A stretch of DNA of 64,000 nt from Punica granatum (Eukaryota; Streptophyta; Magnoliopsida; Myrtales; Lythraceae): assembly GCF_007655135.1 (NCBI RefSeq), contig NC_045133.1, positions 27,935,845 through 27,999,844 of the forward strand, given 5' to 3'. Within the stretch, counting starts at the first letter, position 1, and each line of letters starts with the position of its first letter. Positions 47,334 to 60,208 of this stretch are shown piece after piece. Under the pieces are notes generated by a model. That model made no database searches. It saw only the letters and a list, made by a program, of their open reading frames with translations, and was not told the origin of the DNA. The position numbers and the translations under genes are program-made.

Positions 47334-47578
47334 TTGGCATCGTCTGTGGGAACCGTGCTAAAAGGTTAGGCTTTTGCCGATTCTTGTTCGTGTCTGGACA
47401 CTTCAAAACTACAAGGATGTTTATAACCAGAAGTAAGGCAAATTTGAGGGTGAAACCTGGAGATAGCAGGGCTAATCAGCGTTCGAGTCACCCTCCGCGT
47501 GATGTGCAACTTCCCAGGACTGCTTCAGGCGCTGCAGATGGCATCCCACCTCCTCAAGCCCATGATTAGGATGAGCAG

Positions 47579-48112
47579 TTGATCAGCAGCTTTCCCGAGG
47601 CTCTTAGGGTAGAGGTCTGCGCCATGATTAAGCTTCGGGAGGATGCTCTAGCCAAGATGATCATGGATGAGATGAGAGGATCAGAGGAGGACGCTCCCAA
47701 TCGTCTTGTAGGCTTAGTCTGCTCGGAGTACTCAGAGTCTTTTGATAAACAGAAGAAGGTGCTGAAGGACAAGAGTGCTTCCCAGCCTATGGAGCTACTC
47801 CCGACCACGATGACACCTCCGGCCCTGCTGACACCAGAGGAGGTCAACAAGATGATTGAGGAACGCTTTGCGGAAATAGAGAAGAAGAGGATGGGGGTCC
47901 CCGTGTTTAATTCCAATGTCGCCCTCCCTCCATTCGCGAAGATCCAAAATACTCAGCTGCCACCTAAATTCTCTTTTCCCCATATCATTGTGTATGATGG
48001 TAAGACGGATCCTCATGACCACGTCCGGAGGCATGTTACATCCCTACTGACAAGCCGCGAAATCGAAGTGTCGTGTAATCAAATGATTAAGGGCTCCTTT
48101 TTACAGTTTTGA
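47579..48112 (+). pseudogene. Gag-like fragment of a Ty3/Gypsy-type element
   Basis: A 177-codon open frame containing a coiled-coil-like acidic/basic segment (EEVNKMIEERFAEIEKKR) and then PPKFSFPHIIVYDGKTDPHDHV, which resembles the start of the retrotransposon gag domain in plant Ty3/Gypsy elements (pattern F-x-YDG-TDP-x-DH). It stops soon after this motif, before the main capsid helices, so the gag is truncated. It cannot support transposition alone. Confidence 0.6.
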
Positions 48113-48303
48113 TCTGACGGCTAGGGAGCATCTATGTTCATGACGCGAATCGACCCCTGATCGAATGGCAAGATGAACTCGATTTGATGGTGGGACGTAA
48201 TGGCTTTGTGTTTGTTGTGGGGTAGGGTCCGCAAACCAGATCGCGATGCATGGCGACCTTATCCTTGTGCACGTGCGGAGCACGTGCCCGAATAGGAGGA
48301 CAG

Positions 48304-48669
48304 TGTTAAGGGACAGATTTTGGGCCCGACACTTAATGGGCCATGAGAGCCTTTAAAGCCCACTAAATGGCGAAACTCCGTTGAGTTTAGTGAAGCCTAG
48401 CGAGAGCCCAGCGAAGCATGTTTATTGTTTGAGGCAGCATGGAGCTCTAAATATCTTTCCTTGTTAGTCGATACACATTATCCAATCAATATATTGAAAA
48501 TCACATTAAATGAGGTAACGAGTTTTTTCATGATTATTTATAAATATCAAGAAACATCCACCATTTATAAATTACGTACTATTGCTCTCGTGAGTACCCT
48601 GGTAAACTTGAACGTCGGAGAGCACGAGAGTCGCACGTGGATTCAACCCGAATCACAAATCCGTAACCA
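48304..48669 (+). repeat. 3' LTR of the gag-only retrotransposon
   Basis: Starts TGTTAAGGGACAG after a purine-rich tract and ends near CCGTAACCA. It lacks the segment of roughly 60 bp found in the 5' LTR between the GGAGAG block and GATCGCACGTGG. Confidence 0.7.
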
Positions 48670-49186
48670 TTTTTATTACTTTTCGAAACCCTATTTCTCT
48701 TTTTCATGTGAGGAAAAGGCCGACGTACGGAAAATGATTGGAATTCCCTGAGAATGTCAAGTCCCATCTTTCGCATGCTAAAAGATGACACATATCAATC
48801 CAAGTACAAGGGAAATAAGAGTGACCATAGATATATTGCCAAGAAAAAAAAGTTCAATATATATTTTACGCATATATAGCATATGCAGATATAAAAGTAT
48901 ATTATAGTTGGAGTCCTTTTCTTCTTTATCAGCATCCCAAAATCTCATATGCTCGATCAATGGCTAAACAAACGAATGGTAAAGCACTTAAAATTCTAAC
49001 GTGAATCTGCATGCATGTAACTCATGCCCATACGTATGTGGATTTGATAGCACGATTATTAAATGTATAATTAACTTGATTCATGAGTAATTATCAGTAA
49101 CTTTCTTGGGCGTGGGCCTCTCTTTATCGTTCGAGGATACATATGAACGAAGAACAGAAGATAAACAAAAACTGAGAAGGACATGC

Positions 49187-49241
<55 letters not shown>

Positions 49242-52200
49242 AGTTATTACCCTTTTAATTTTTTTTCTTTTTCACTTTGTTTATCTCTTCCTTTATTTTG
49301 CTTTCTTTCTATTAAAGTGCAAAGCTAGTGGGGCTCGTGATCCAATGTCGGGATTGTTGGTACAAACCATTAATCCACCCCGTGCCAATGCCAATGCAGC
49401 TGCAGCAAAGGACGACGACACTGATCTTCTCCTCCTCCTCCTCCTCTTCCCTTTTCCCGTTCCTTTTCCTTTTCACTCTGAGAATTCATTCGAAAGCTTT
49501 TCTGATAGTAGATTTCTTTTTCTCTTAGTCGTCTAGCCAGCTCGTTCCATTTCACTTCCCTTAACCGAGATATTCATCGCCGAGCATTATCTCGTTCATC
49601 TTCATAGAGTACCTGGTCTATAAACCCGAAAAACCCTATAAGAGAGAAAGCATGAACATACTGTGGAAGCCTAGAAGGAAATGCCATGAACTCTATTATA
49701 GTTTTTCAAATTAATTTACCACGCACCTTTATATCTTTATTATTCATATTAAAATCAATTGGCATCGGCAATATTGAAAAAATAAAAAAGTTAGACTAGA
49801 GGGGATATTGTTGCTTTTGAATATACAATATAGATAAAATAATATGTACATATATAAATGTTCTTTTCTGAATATATACATATACACATGTGCATAAATA
49901 TAAATTAAGAAAGAACGAAGGTTTGTCTTTAACAAAAAAAAGATGGCTTGTACTCAATCTAGTTTTCTTTCCCTTTTTTTTTTGGGCTGAAGTTGTACCT
50001 AATATAGTAGCATATGTATTTATTTATGTAGAAATTTCATTTGTTTTTATCAACTCATCATTTTATATCTTGAGTAGTCTTCTGCCAAAAATATCAGTAT
50101 CAATTGTTTCTATTTTTAAAAAAATCGTAACCTTTAATAAATGCACAACCGGTCAAAATCGCGAGCGCATGATACAATTAGGGTAGACGTGAACATGAGG
50201 CAAGTTTTGAAATAATTCTTTGCGGATTGACCCACCAAAGGTTTCACGCGCAAATTGAAATGAAAAAGATGATGTTGATGTTACAATCAATTCAATGCCC
50301 GTGTATCCCTTTCATTTTGGAATAGGGAAAAATTGGCTTTTAACTGGAGAGAGGTTTCCATCGAATTGACGTACATGTCTCAAAAATTCCCTTACAAGTC
50401 ACGAAATTAGCAATTTAACATCTCTCCCTCTTTTCCCCCTCTTTCTTATCCAAAACAGCTGGGGCAAAAATTCATATATGTATGTATGCCGATCTTATAT
50501 AATATTAATTAAGATAATAATTAATATCATTCACCTTAGTATTAAAATAAAACAAATCACGCTCTATTAATATCGTAGAGCAGATTGTTCGAAGAAAAAC
50601 ATTTTTTTCGGTAAGAGTTTGATTAATATCTTAAAGCAAACGGTCAAGCGTACATTATTGTTTTCTTATGATGAAAAGGAAATATATATAAAAAAAGTTT
50701 CTCGATATCAAGAAATTATTCTTTTTTTTAATTAAATTTTCATGTAAGGAAATTTTTATTTCGGTTCGACAAAGGGAACATGCCATTGCTACCCAACATT
50801 AAGTCGCTTTCTATGTCTTGAGACTGTCCTCTTGATTTGAGGAATCCCCATCCCGGGCGATCGTTTGTGCTAATTGCTCTCTCGTGTTCCATGCTTGGCT
50901 CATTCGACCAATCCCTCTATCATTAGATTGTCTTTATTTTTGTCATGTAATCGAAAAAAAAAATCTATCTCAATCCGATCCCCTCATTAATATTGACTCG
51001 ATACTAAGGTTCTTGATATGCTATTGTATGTGGTCTACGTATAACAAGAACTACATATGCACATCAGACCCTGAACATGCTCCTCTCGGCAACTTGGCTC
51101 ATAAGGTAATTCTAAAATATATGGTTTGGCATGCATGTAGACCTTAAAAAGAAAAATGAGAGATTTAGATTATAGGTGACACGATTATTATGTACATGAT
51201 AGTGTCGGACCCTTTTAACTTTAGGAAAAGATATGTCGAAACTACTGGATTAATTGTAATTGACATTAATTGATGCCACACAATATTTTCTTGCACATAT
51301 CCCTATGTAGCTTCGAAAGAATAACTTGCGCCAAATGAACAAATGAGTCCATGCAATAATAACTCGGATTATCGATGTGGATCCCACGGGTTATTGTCAA
51401 TATATTTTTTTTCCGTTGTAAATATTCCCCTTTCTTATTCAGCTCAAATTGAAAATTACTATGTATTGTTGATACCCAATAAGTATCAATAAGTATGAAC
51501 AAATGAGAAGAATATAAATGTCTCAATCGGATGTGTCCATGTCGAACCGACCACGGCCAGGAGCATTCTTTGACGACCTTTTGGGCTGTGATCGATGTCC
51601 ATACACATATGTACGGTATCATTATTGTATGGGTCCTCTTATACTCCATATACATACATACATATATATATATATATACACACACACAGATATATAGATC
51701 AAGACGTCCATATGATGTAATTTAAAGGTCTCCTCAAGAGAGAGAAAAACGAAAAGAAAAAGAAAAAGAAAACCAATCGTGTACTGAAATATTCTGTGTA
51801 CAAATTTAAGGTGCACATGCATTTCTCCATATACTTGCTTAACAAATTAAGATATTTTTTAAGATATTTTGAAACGTCATCGACTGTATTGTACTTCAGA
51901 GATATCTTTGGGCATAAATATAGTATCATTAATTATTCTAGTATGTATTCGATCTAATAGAATTATTTTGCTGTATCCAGACTAATACAAATTCAACCCA
52001 TTTCATGAATAAAATGTGACCAATTAACTAACCAACAAAACTGCTTGTTACAAATAACATCTTGCGTCCAGACATATAAATATTGACTAAACAGGTAATC
52101 ACATGAAGGAACATATGCGAAATTATCAACAATTCCTATTTCTACCATGGAAAAGTATATCTCTGACCTAGCATTATTGGTAAAAATGGTATCCGAATGA

Positions 52201-53821
52201 CTTGTCACCGAATTAAAAAGAATTATCTTGTTGGAAATAACTTTCACAATTCTAATTTTTTCCGCGTGATTTCGCCTAGCCTGAAACTAAATAACATTCC
52301 ATCTACGTGCAAAATGGAAGTGGGTATTAAAAAATTCTCTATCTTTATATGGGCCGGCCTTGTATACAGATATATGCATTCGGGCCTAGTAACTTATAGT
52401 AATGGGTTAAGATAAATGGAGCCTTTGGTTTCCTCAGACCGGCCTAGATAGTGCAAGGGGAGATATACATGCGTCAATTATATAAAGCCGAAACTCCATC
52501 ATTTGATCTCACTTTCTTTTTTCGGGTACATATGGAGGCTCATGGGTGATTTGATCTCACTTTTCGTTTTCAAAATTACCCATCATGCATTATTGCTAAT
52601 TAATAAGCATAAAATTTTGGACATATTAACAATTTAAGTAACATCCAAGTCCATTTCCCCATTTTTTCCCCTTTCCTTCCTCCTCTTTTTTTTTTTGGCT
52701 CTCTCTTCCTCATTTCCCTTCCATGTTCATCCGTAGATTGGAGAATTTTTTTTTCTTTATTGTTATCATAATATTTGTTTATTATATTTTTTCTGCAATC
52801 TATTTTTTTATTTGTTATTTTATTATAACTATATGAATTTTATTGAGAATTAACAAATTAAAATAAAGGGACACAATAAATCCCATATTGACAATATTTT
52901 TTTTCCGAAACATTTTAGTTTTATGGAGTGGATGATTTTTCTATCAGTTTATAAAAACCTAGACCTACGCATGCATGCATCTCCACTCTACTATTATAAA
53001 ACTCGAAAACTTCCTTTAATCTTCACTAAAATGTATTTTTAGGAGTAAAAAGAAAGGAAGGCAGAGAGAGAAGAGAGCACGAGAGTGAGAGAGGGAGAGA
53101 AGTACAGGAGATGGAGAGAAAAGTGGGAAGAAGAAGAGAGAATATTGAGTAGATTATATTTATACCCTCATTTAGTTAATTTGTAATTGATCGGTAAAGA
53201 TTTTTAATGTTCAATTTTGTAATAATATACATTTATCTATTAAAATTTTAAGAATTGAAAAATATAAATATAATGCTCTATTTATTAAAAATTATAATTC
53301 TCCTCCACGGATTTGCTTTCGTATTTGTGCTAATAATTAGCTCGCAAATTGCTCAACTCTTCATAATGATTAATAATATTGTTTATTTTTTCTTTTAAAT
53401 CTTTTCACTTACCTAGATTTTCTTTTGTCCACTTTCCATGGAAAATTGGCTACATGAGCAACACATATCGAGGTGGCAGTCTATCCAATTTTATAAGATT
53501 TTTTAAAAATGTTTTTAAAAACATTTAATTTTTAAAAAGTAGAAAAATAATTTGAAAATTGATTATATAGTTATAAAACTATAGAAATATTAAGATAGTT
53601 ACAAATATAAAGTTTTTATTAAATTTAAATATAGATATTTTATTTTAATAATTATAATCTTAGCAAATTTTAAAAATTTATATCTGACTTAGTATAATAT
53701 TTCACATTAAATTATGAAACTAGTTTATCGGAAAAAGCTCCAAATAACAATCATGAATTCAATATGTTAATATCTGTTGGTCCAATATTCAGTTTCTTTT
53801 TATACGTGGCATCACATTTTA
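48670..53821. other. Gene desert, AT-rich
   Basis: Holds a compound microsatellite (TA)n(GA)n at about 49187-49238, CT/TTC-rich patches near 49430-49470, a TA/CA repeat near 51660-51690 and a GA-rich patch at 53060-53145. No supported coding region; reading frames are short and without recognisable domains. Confidence 0.4.
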
Positions 53822-53985
53822 GTTTTTTTTTTGTAGGATATATGGTGGGATAGATTACTCTCGCAATTCCGAGTATCGAGTATTTAAGGTTATTCTCCCT
53901 TCCAACAAGTACTCATCCGGGGCTCGAACTTGTATTCTCCTCTTTACGAGAGTTGAAATTACTTACCATTCAACCAATAATTTGT
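53822..53985 (-). mobile_element. SINE-like element, minus strand
   Basis: Read on the minus strand it begins with an A-box-like TTGGTTGAATGGTAAGTAA, has a B-box AAGTTCGAGCCCC, and ends in an A-rich tail (poly-T on the plus strand at 53822-53832). A decayed relative lies at about 57420-57530 in the same orientation (TTTGAAACTGCTTATCACTT, CGAGTATTTAAG). No target duplication confirmed. Confidence 0.5.
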
Positions 53986-56900
53986 TGATTCATTTCAATT
54001 GATTTTTAATAATTGAAATATTGGTCATAAACTTATTTTAATATCTAATGGTTAAATAATCAGTATACGTGTGCTTTAGTCGAGTTTCGATAACTGAAAT
54101 GCTGATCATAAATTTATACTTATTACGTAGTAAACATGTAAGAGATATTACATAAAATCCACGCATAGAACAGATCACTCGTTATATATATATATTTGTA
54201 CATAGAATTTATATATGTATATGTGTGAGTGCGCGCGTGTATAGGTATTGAGATCAGCAATTCTGGTTAGGTTCCATGAATCTAATTGTACAAGCTTCAA
54301 AGGTTTTCATACTTTGTGGCTTATGATTTGGATTGTATGTCAGCACAACAAAAGTTGGCGGTTCTTATCTATATAAAAATGAGCACCACAGAACCAATAA
54401 ATCTGTATTGACCAACCTTACTTAATTATTTACTTTTTTGGTATTTGCACTAATGTCAACCACAAAGTTTTGTTAATGTCAATTTCATGTTCTTTTGCTT
54501 TAATTTGTCTTCGAATTCCTTGAGAAATCATGCAGGTCCTAAAACAAAATTGCGATATATGTGTGTCCACGCACACATGAATAGTGAAGCACTTTAGATA
54601 TATTTTTTAAGACTACTTGTTTTTCTCTCTTTTTTTTTGTTTTGTTTTGTTTCTCGGATTTGTTTGATGATATTATTAAGAGTTTTCTTAGCCAATTCTT
54701 GTAGTTCGTAGTTCCCTTTCTTTTATGCCATTTACCCTGATTTCCTACCGAAATATATATATATATATATGTATGTACGTGTATAGTATGTTTTATTCTT
54801 ACCTTTCGGTTTGAAACCCCATAAAAATAAATAATAAGGTGGAAAATTTAGTATATCCAAGACGTCTTTTCGTACAACGTTTATGATAAGGTCATCTATT
54901 ACTAACTAGTACGCATAAGAAACTAGCTTAAAACTCTGGAGAATTCTGAGCTTTAGCCGCATCAGGCGTTTGGTTAGAGTACTATTAGATTATATGGAAT
55001 GTGAAAATTGGATGGAAAGTTTAATTATGGAATTTTTTTCTGGGTTAAAAGTTAAAATTTGAGATTGTTATGTTTGGTAAATTATATTGGATACGGGAAA
55101 TGTGGGTGATAATATAATACATGATTTACTTTTGTAAAGATGATTGGGGCTCCCACGATAGTAATCTCCGTTATAATTTAACAATTTCATCTGTTTTGAA
55201 TGCAAAGTTTTTATCGACCACGGCTATAAAGTTCTAACTCGAGCATATGATTACAATGGTTAAGTTTTACAACATCTACAAATAAATGCCGTAAAATACT
55301 ATGTAAAGTTCGAACTTTAACTTTATATGGAAACAAACGCAGAGTCAATAACGTCATATCCGATATGTTAATGATCCTTAGACACATTGAGAATAAACGT
55401 TTTGTAGATCATAAGAGAGGCATATGAGTCTAATAGAATGATAGGAAATAAAACAAAATAAAGAGGCACATACAAGGGAGACCCACGAGAAATAGTGGCC
55501 TAAAGCGAAAAATCAGAATGAGGCCATAAAAAAACTTATGTTTTTTTAAATGTAAAAAATAATATAAATAATACAATTTTTCTATTCTAAAATTCATTTT
55601 TCAACCTTTGACATGCAATTTAATAATTAAAATTTTATAATATATCTCTCTCAATATATTATCTCAATCACTTTGAGTAATTCTCTTTCTTTGTTATTTG
55701 TATTAAGATAAGAGAAAAAAAATAGAAAAATCACAAAAAAAAGAAAGGCAAAGAGAGAATGAAGATAAAAGTAGAATGAAAATAAAAGTTGACAGATTAT
55801 TTGATAAAAAGAAGTGGATGACTAGGAGAGTAAAATTAATTTAATTAAACATTAAAAATGATAAAAAAAATTCATAACATATAGGATGAGAAATCTCACT
55901 AACAATTAACTTAAAATTTCTCTTAATTTAAAAATCCCACTCACAACGGCATGAATTATAATTTACACAATACCGAAGAGCTACTTAGTACTTGTAAGTG
56001 CTAGGAGGATTACTAGGTACAATTTTAAGGAGGATTTAGCATTTCTGTTGAATTTATGGATGGTTGATGGTTAGAAGAATTAGGAATCATAGGAAAAGTG
56101 AACAATAAATTGATGGTCAATAGAAAAGATTTGGAATTATATATATGTTTATTGGCTGATTATAAGAAAAAAATTATTTATAATAGGCTAATTAATTCAA
56201 ACTAGGAAAAATTGAGATTTATTAGGAATTATTTTGACAAATAAATATATTAGAAATTAAGCAAGGCAAATTAATGTTAGGGACCTTAATCTATCATGGA
56301 AACAAATAACTTTATTAGAAATGAAACAAGGGCAATGACTGCTAGGGGCCTTGATATACATACATATACATATACATATATCTTAAAATTGGGGGCCTAA
56401 AGCAATTGCTTTTTTAGCTCCCGGTAGGGCCAGCTTTGGGCACACAAGTTTTACACTGGTGAACGACAAACCTATGACTTTTTTTATTATATTTAGTGTT
56501 TTGTGATACTACACTAAGATTCATTTTTTATACAGTGAATGTATTTTTATTGTATAGATTAGGCACTAATTAATTAATAATATTGAAAAATGACCCAAGA
56601 TAGCCAAGAGGGGCAAGATACAACTCAAGAGAAGAACCGCGGCGATAACCCAAAAGAAGAAAAAGAAACTAAAGAAAAGAACAAGCGATACACACAGCAG
56701 CACTACGTAGGCATTTTTGACCTTTCATGATCTTAACAAGGTTGGACAGCATTAAGGTTGCTGCTTTTCTCTTGTATCTATCTATCCATCTCAGTCAAAT
56801 AATGACGAAAAAAACAGCATGTTATATATATGTATTCCTATGTCAAAGGGGATATTAAAATATAATCCACGGTGCAAAGAGAACGGAGACTAAAAAGGCC

Positions 56901-57002
56901 TTAATCACGACACAAATAAAAAGATTCACTTTTTGGAGCAGTTGGTGATCACACATAATGCATTATGTTAGTTACATAATATAGATATATAACTATCATT
57001 AA
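53986..57002. other. AT-rich DNA with possible transposon remnants
   Basis: A possible MITE with GCGTTTGGTTAGAG at about 54966 and an opposed GGAAACAAACGCAG at about 55328. A second possible element runs from about 55495 (GGCCTAAAGCGAAAAATC) to 56455 (GGGGCCTAAAGCAATTGC, GTAGGGCCAGC), resembling the ends of a hAT-like family. Neither is proven. No gene seen. Confidence 0.3.
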
Positions 57003-57275
57003 AGGTGATAGTCTAGTGGTTAACAAGCCTATTTCAGATTGTGATCTGATAATCTTCAAAGTTTTGGGTTTGAATCCTTTCTATGCAATTGTGTCAAAAT
57101 ATTTACTAAAATTTGCTATTCACTTGGATTTGAACTTCGAAGAACATCAATTTTTGTAAACTATATAAGACTTTTGATGGTATTATGTTGACAAGCCAAG
57201 TGCTTGCATTGATTGTTCAGTTCAACTGATACATTTGCGGTTGACCATGAGAGTCCGAATATTACATAGTGTGGG
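57003..57275 (+). mobile_element. tRNA-derived SINE remnant
   Basis: Starts with an A-box-like GATAGTCTAGTGGTTAACA and a B-box GGGTTTGAATCC, and its tail region matches the element at 16465-16700. Just downstream, at 57306-57366, a unit of about 36 bp (AACTAAATATAATTTA-ATCATCTTATT) is repeated twice. Confidence 0.5.
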
Positions 57276-57901
57276 GCGATAAAGTTGTCATTATTACTAC
57301 CCACCATAACTAAATATAATTTAAATCATCTTATTATATAACTAAATATAATTTAGATCATCTTATTTAGTATAAGTCTCTTTGTGATATATATATTGGT
57401 GAATAAAATTATAGAAGACATTGTTCTTACAATTTAAATAGATCGAGTATTTAAGATTTTTCTCCTTCGTTTTTATGGGGGTTTGAAACTGCTTATCACT
57501 TAATTAACACTTCGTTGATGTTTTGTGATGCATTTTATTTTTTAAGTAGTATTCCATCACCAACATCCCTAATCAAAGCATCACACGAGAATTAAAATAG
57601 TTTCTCTTTTAAGCATCGTCCTGTCATTAGATCTCACCTCGCACGAAATCAGTCTTCACTTTGGGCCAGGACTCGAACGTGGACACTATATAATATATAC
57701 GTGTATATATATATATATACATACATACATACATAAATTCATGTGGCATGCTCAGTTAATTAATTAATTTCATGTTATTCTGACCCTTGAATTATTAATT
57801 TAATGCATATTGAGATACTCTATATATATGTGGATTGTGCAAGCAGTAGTTAGTTCTCAATCTCTATATATGTACACATTTCCACCTATCTATCCCACAG
57901 C

Positions 57902-57932
<31 letters not shown>

Positions 57933-57968
57933 TGGTCTAGCTAGCTAAGCGCGAGCTGCGAATTTCCA
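57276..57968 (+). promoter_or_regulatory. Promoter region of the first CLE gene
   Basis: Includes an eroded SINE (about 57420-57530, minus) and a (TA)n tract at 57902-57928 about 40 bp before the start codon. TATA-like CTCTATATATG words lie at about 57820 and 57863. Which is used cannot be told. Confidence 0.35.
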
Positions 57969-58199
57969 ATGGCAATAGTAAGGTTTAGATGGTCGCTCTG
58001 CATTCTCGTTCTTCTCATTATAATCTCGACTTCTTCCGGATCTCGGAACCCCTATGGTAAGAATCGGAGAGCAGTACTGCTGATGGAGAGTGCGAGGGAA
58101 GTGATAAGTTCGAATATTCGAAGGCAAGAGGCCATGGGGTTGAGCTTTTACCAGTCCAAGCGCCTCAGTCCTGGAGGACCTGATCCTCACCATCACTAA
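57969..58199 (+). CDS. CLE signalling peptide precursor (CLE1-7 type), copy 1
   Basis: An intronless 76-aa precursor. An N-terminal signal peptide (RWSLCILVLLIIISTSS) is followed by a variable basic region and the C-terminal CLE dodecapeptide RLSPGGPDPHHH at residues 65-76, directly before the stop. Family knowledge: the secreted peptide is cut out, usually hydroxylated and arabinosylated on the prolines, and read by CLAVATA1-type LRR receptor kinases. The RLSPGGPDP core is that of the Arabidopsis CLE1-7 group, linked to roots and nitrogen supply. The last three residues are all His, where the group commonly has Gln/Arg-His-His. A second CLE gene lies 2 kb downstream on the same strand. Confidence 0.93.
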   Translation: MAIVRFRWSLCILVLLIIISTSSGSRNPYGKNRRAVLLMESAREVISSNIRRQEAMGLSFYQSKRLSPGGPDPHHH

Positions 58200-60007
58200 A
58201 TATTAATCTGGTCTTGCTTCAGTTTCCATTATCCATCTCGTCACTTTTATCAATGTGTGTCTTAGTATCTGAAAATCCATTGAGTTCTGACTAATTCAAT
58301 TCGAGTTAGTCTTAGTCTTGTCTTTTTGAGCTATTTAGTGGGACACGTTTTCTCTCGCTTTCCACGAGTATCACTGGTGTATTAATTCTAGACTAACTAT
58401 TAATGAACCTGCTGTCTCCAAATATCATCATTTTTCACGTTAATTTGAAGCTAGTGTATGATCGATGCAAATCATTCAACGAAGCAAGATATACATACAT
58501 ACATACATATATATACAGGCTAGATAACTGTGGCTATCTGTTATATATACAACAATTACATTCGATATATGTACAGTGATAAAATGCGTACAATGATTAA
58601 AAAAAATATTCAGTTTTAATTTCCTCGCGGATGAATGTGCAGTCGATGACCACCCAAGCCACCCCCATTACGAAAAGAAGAATGGCTACGTAACTTATCC
58701 TGAATTCAGTGTAGGGGAGTGAATGTACTATGATCTAGCAAGCTAGCTAGCAATATTGCAATATTACTTGACTCCACGATCATCCCTTTACTGGCTCAAG
58801 TGGGATACAGAATGGAAAAAGAGAGAGATTTAAATATTTGACCGAAAATGGGTTGACCAAATGGATTCATGAATCAAGATAATATCGATGATTCCGTCAA
58901 ACTATCCGATAATTTTTATCTTTTTCGTAATATATATATATATATATATATAAGAGAAGTGCGCGATCAAATCAACCTTGCAAAAAGAATAATGAAAAAG
59001 AAGAATTATAATTATAAAAAATATTTTTACCGAGGAAAATTAAATCTGAAATATCTCAATTAATTATTAACGACTGCATATATACTCTCGGTCCCTTTTG
59101 TCCCGTTTTCTTTTCTTTTTTTTTGGCTCAATTCCCCTTTTCTTTTCAATATATATATATATATATATATAAGTTTGGCAAAAAGGTAGAAGAATGAGCT
59201 CGACTCCTTTAATTTTCTCCGAAGTCCGTAAAATTAGTCCAAATCCGACTTGTCTTCTCTCTCTTTTCAAGTGCGAAACTTTGCCACGATATGTAAAACT
59301 TTTTGCTAGTGTGTCTACCTCCTGAAAATCTCGACTTTCGGCTCAATCCATTCATCTTTATCCACTTCCGATTTAGAGCTTCTTTCACTGTTCATTAGAA
59401 TTAGAATTGGAAATAGAATATAACAATCAAACGTCAATTCTATTTTCGCGAAGCTTTTTATGTTCCTTAAATTCTTCTAGTAAGATTCTTTGGAATTTGC
59501 CCCGTACCTTCATCACGGAATATATGTGTGTGTGCGTGTCTCGCCATATATATCGAGCTTTACATTATGAGGTGGTTCGCCGTCCCGAGTTTTTCCATAT
59601 ATAGGTATTTACTTATGAGAAGTTGGTCATTGCATGCTTTACTGCTCAGCTGTTCAAACCATATATGTTTCTAAGTTATTCCTCCACGTGGTTCTCAGTC
59701 CCTTATAATTTCATCGAATACTCGTGCCTTGTATGGAGTCCTCATATTGAAACCGAGCTCTTCCTCGAACTCACTCCAAGGAGCAATGTGGATCATCCCC
59801 ATCCGAGTGATCACTCGAAGTAGTTATCCTTACGAAACTAATGCGACATAATTCGGTGATGAATGACTCATGATAGATTAATTATATAAGGGTCGAACAA
59901 ATTGAGAAAAGAAAAAGAGAAGAATTTGCTCTTTGCAATCATAGTCCTTATCCACTTTGTAACGGTACTATGCAATGCCATGATCAACTGTCTCACAAAA
60001 GTGAAGG

Positions 60008-60038
<31 letters not shown>

Positions 60039-60208
60039 AATTGATGAAAGTCCCCTGTCATGTCTCACATGAGCTGTCTCTATATATATGTAATAAATTA
60101 AAGGGAGCTCTAGCTCAATTCTATTGCTCGATTCCCTTCCCTCTGTGTGCATGGTTTTATTTTTGTGATCTCTCTAAAGTATATATATTATTAGGTCACT
60201 ACAACCAC
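58200..60208. other. Spacer between the two CLE genes
   Basis: AT-rich with TA microsatellites near 58930-58952, 59148-59171 and 60012-60038, plus TACA repeats near 58490. No third CLE motif was found on either strand by eye. Likely holds the 3' UTR of copy 1 and the promoter of copy 2. Confidence 0.45.

Larger units (their letters stand above)
46914..48669 (+). mobile_element. Short non-autonomous LTR retrotransposon (gag-only)
   Basis: Two related LTRs enclose about 970 bp. The 5' LTR (about 46914-47333) and 3' LTR (about 48304-48669) share GATGGGCCATGAG-GCC, AGCGAGAGCCCAGCGAAG, TTATTGTTTGAGGC and GAAACATCCACCAT blocks; the 5' copy has an extra segment of roughly 60 bp. Immediately after the 5' LTR comes TTGGCATCGTCTGTGGGAAC, a primer-binding-site-like sequence, and a purine-rich AGGAGGACAG precedes the 3' LTR. 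Only a gag-like reading frame remains; no protease, reverse transcriptase or integrase. LTR divergence (roughly 15-20 percent by eye) indicates an old insertion. A clear target duplication was not found. Confidence 0.8.

Noticed and set aside
59623..59823. Candidate third CLE-like peptide between the two CLE genes (ends HPHPSDHSK)
   Set aside because: No RxSPGGPDPxHH-type motif and no signal peptide at the Met; resemblance is only His/Pro content.
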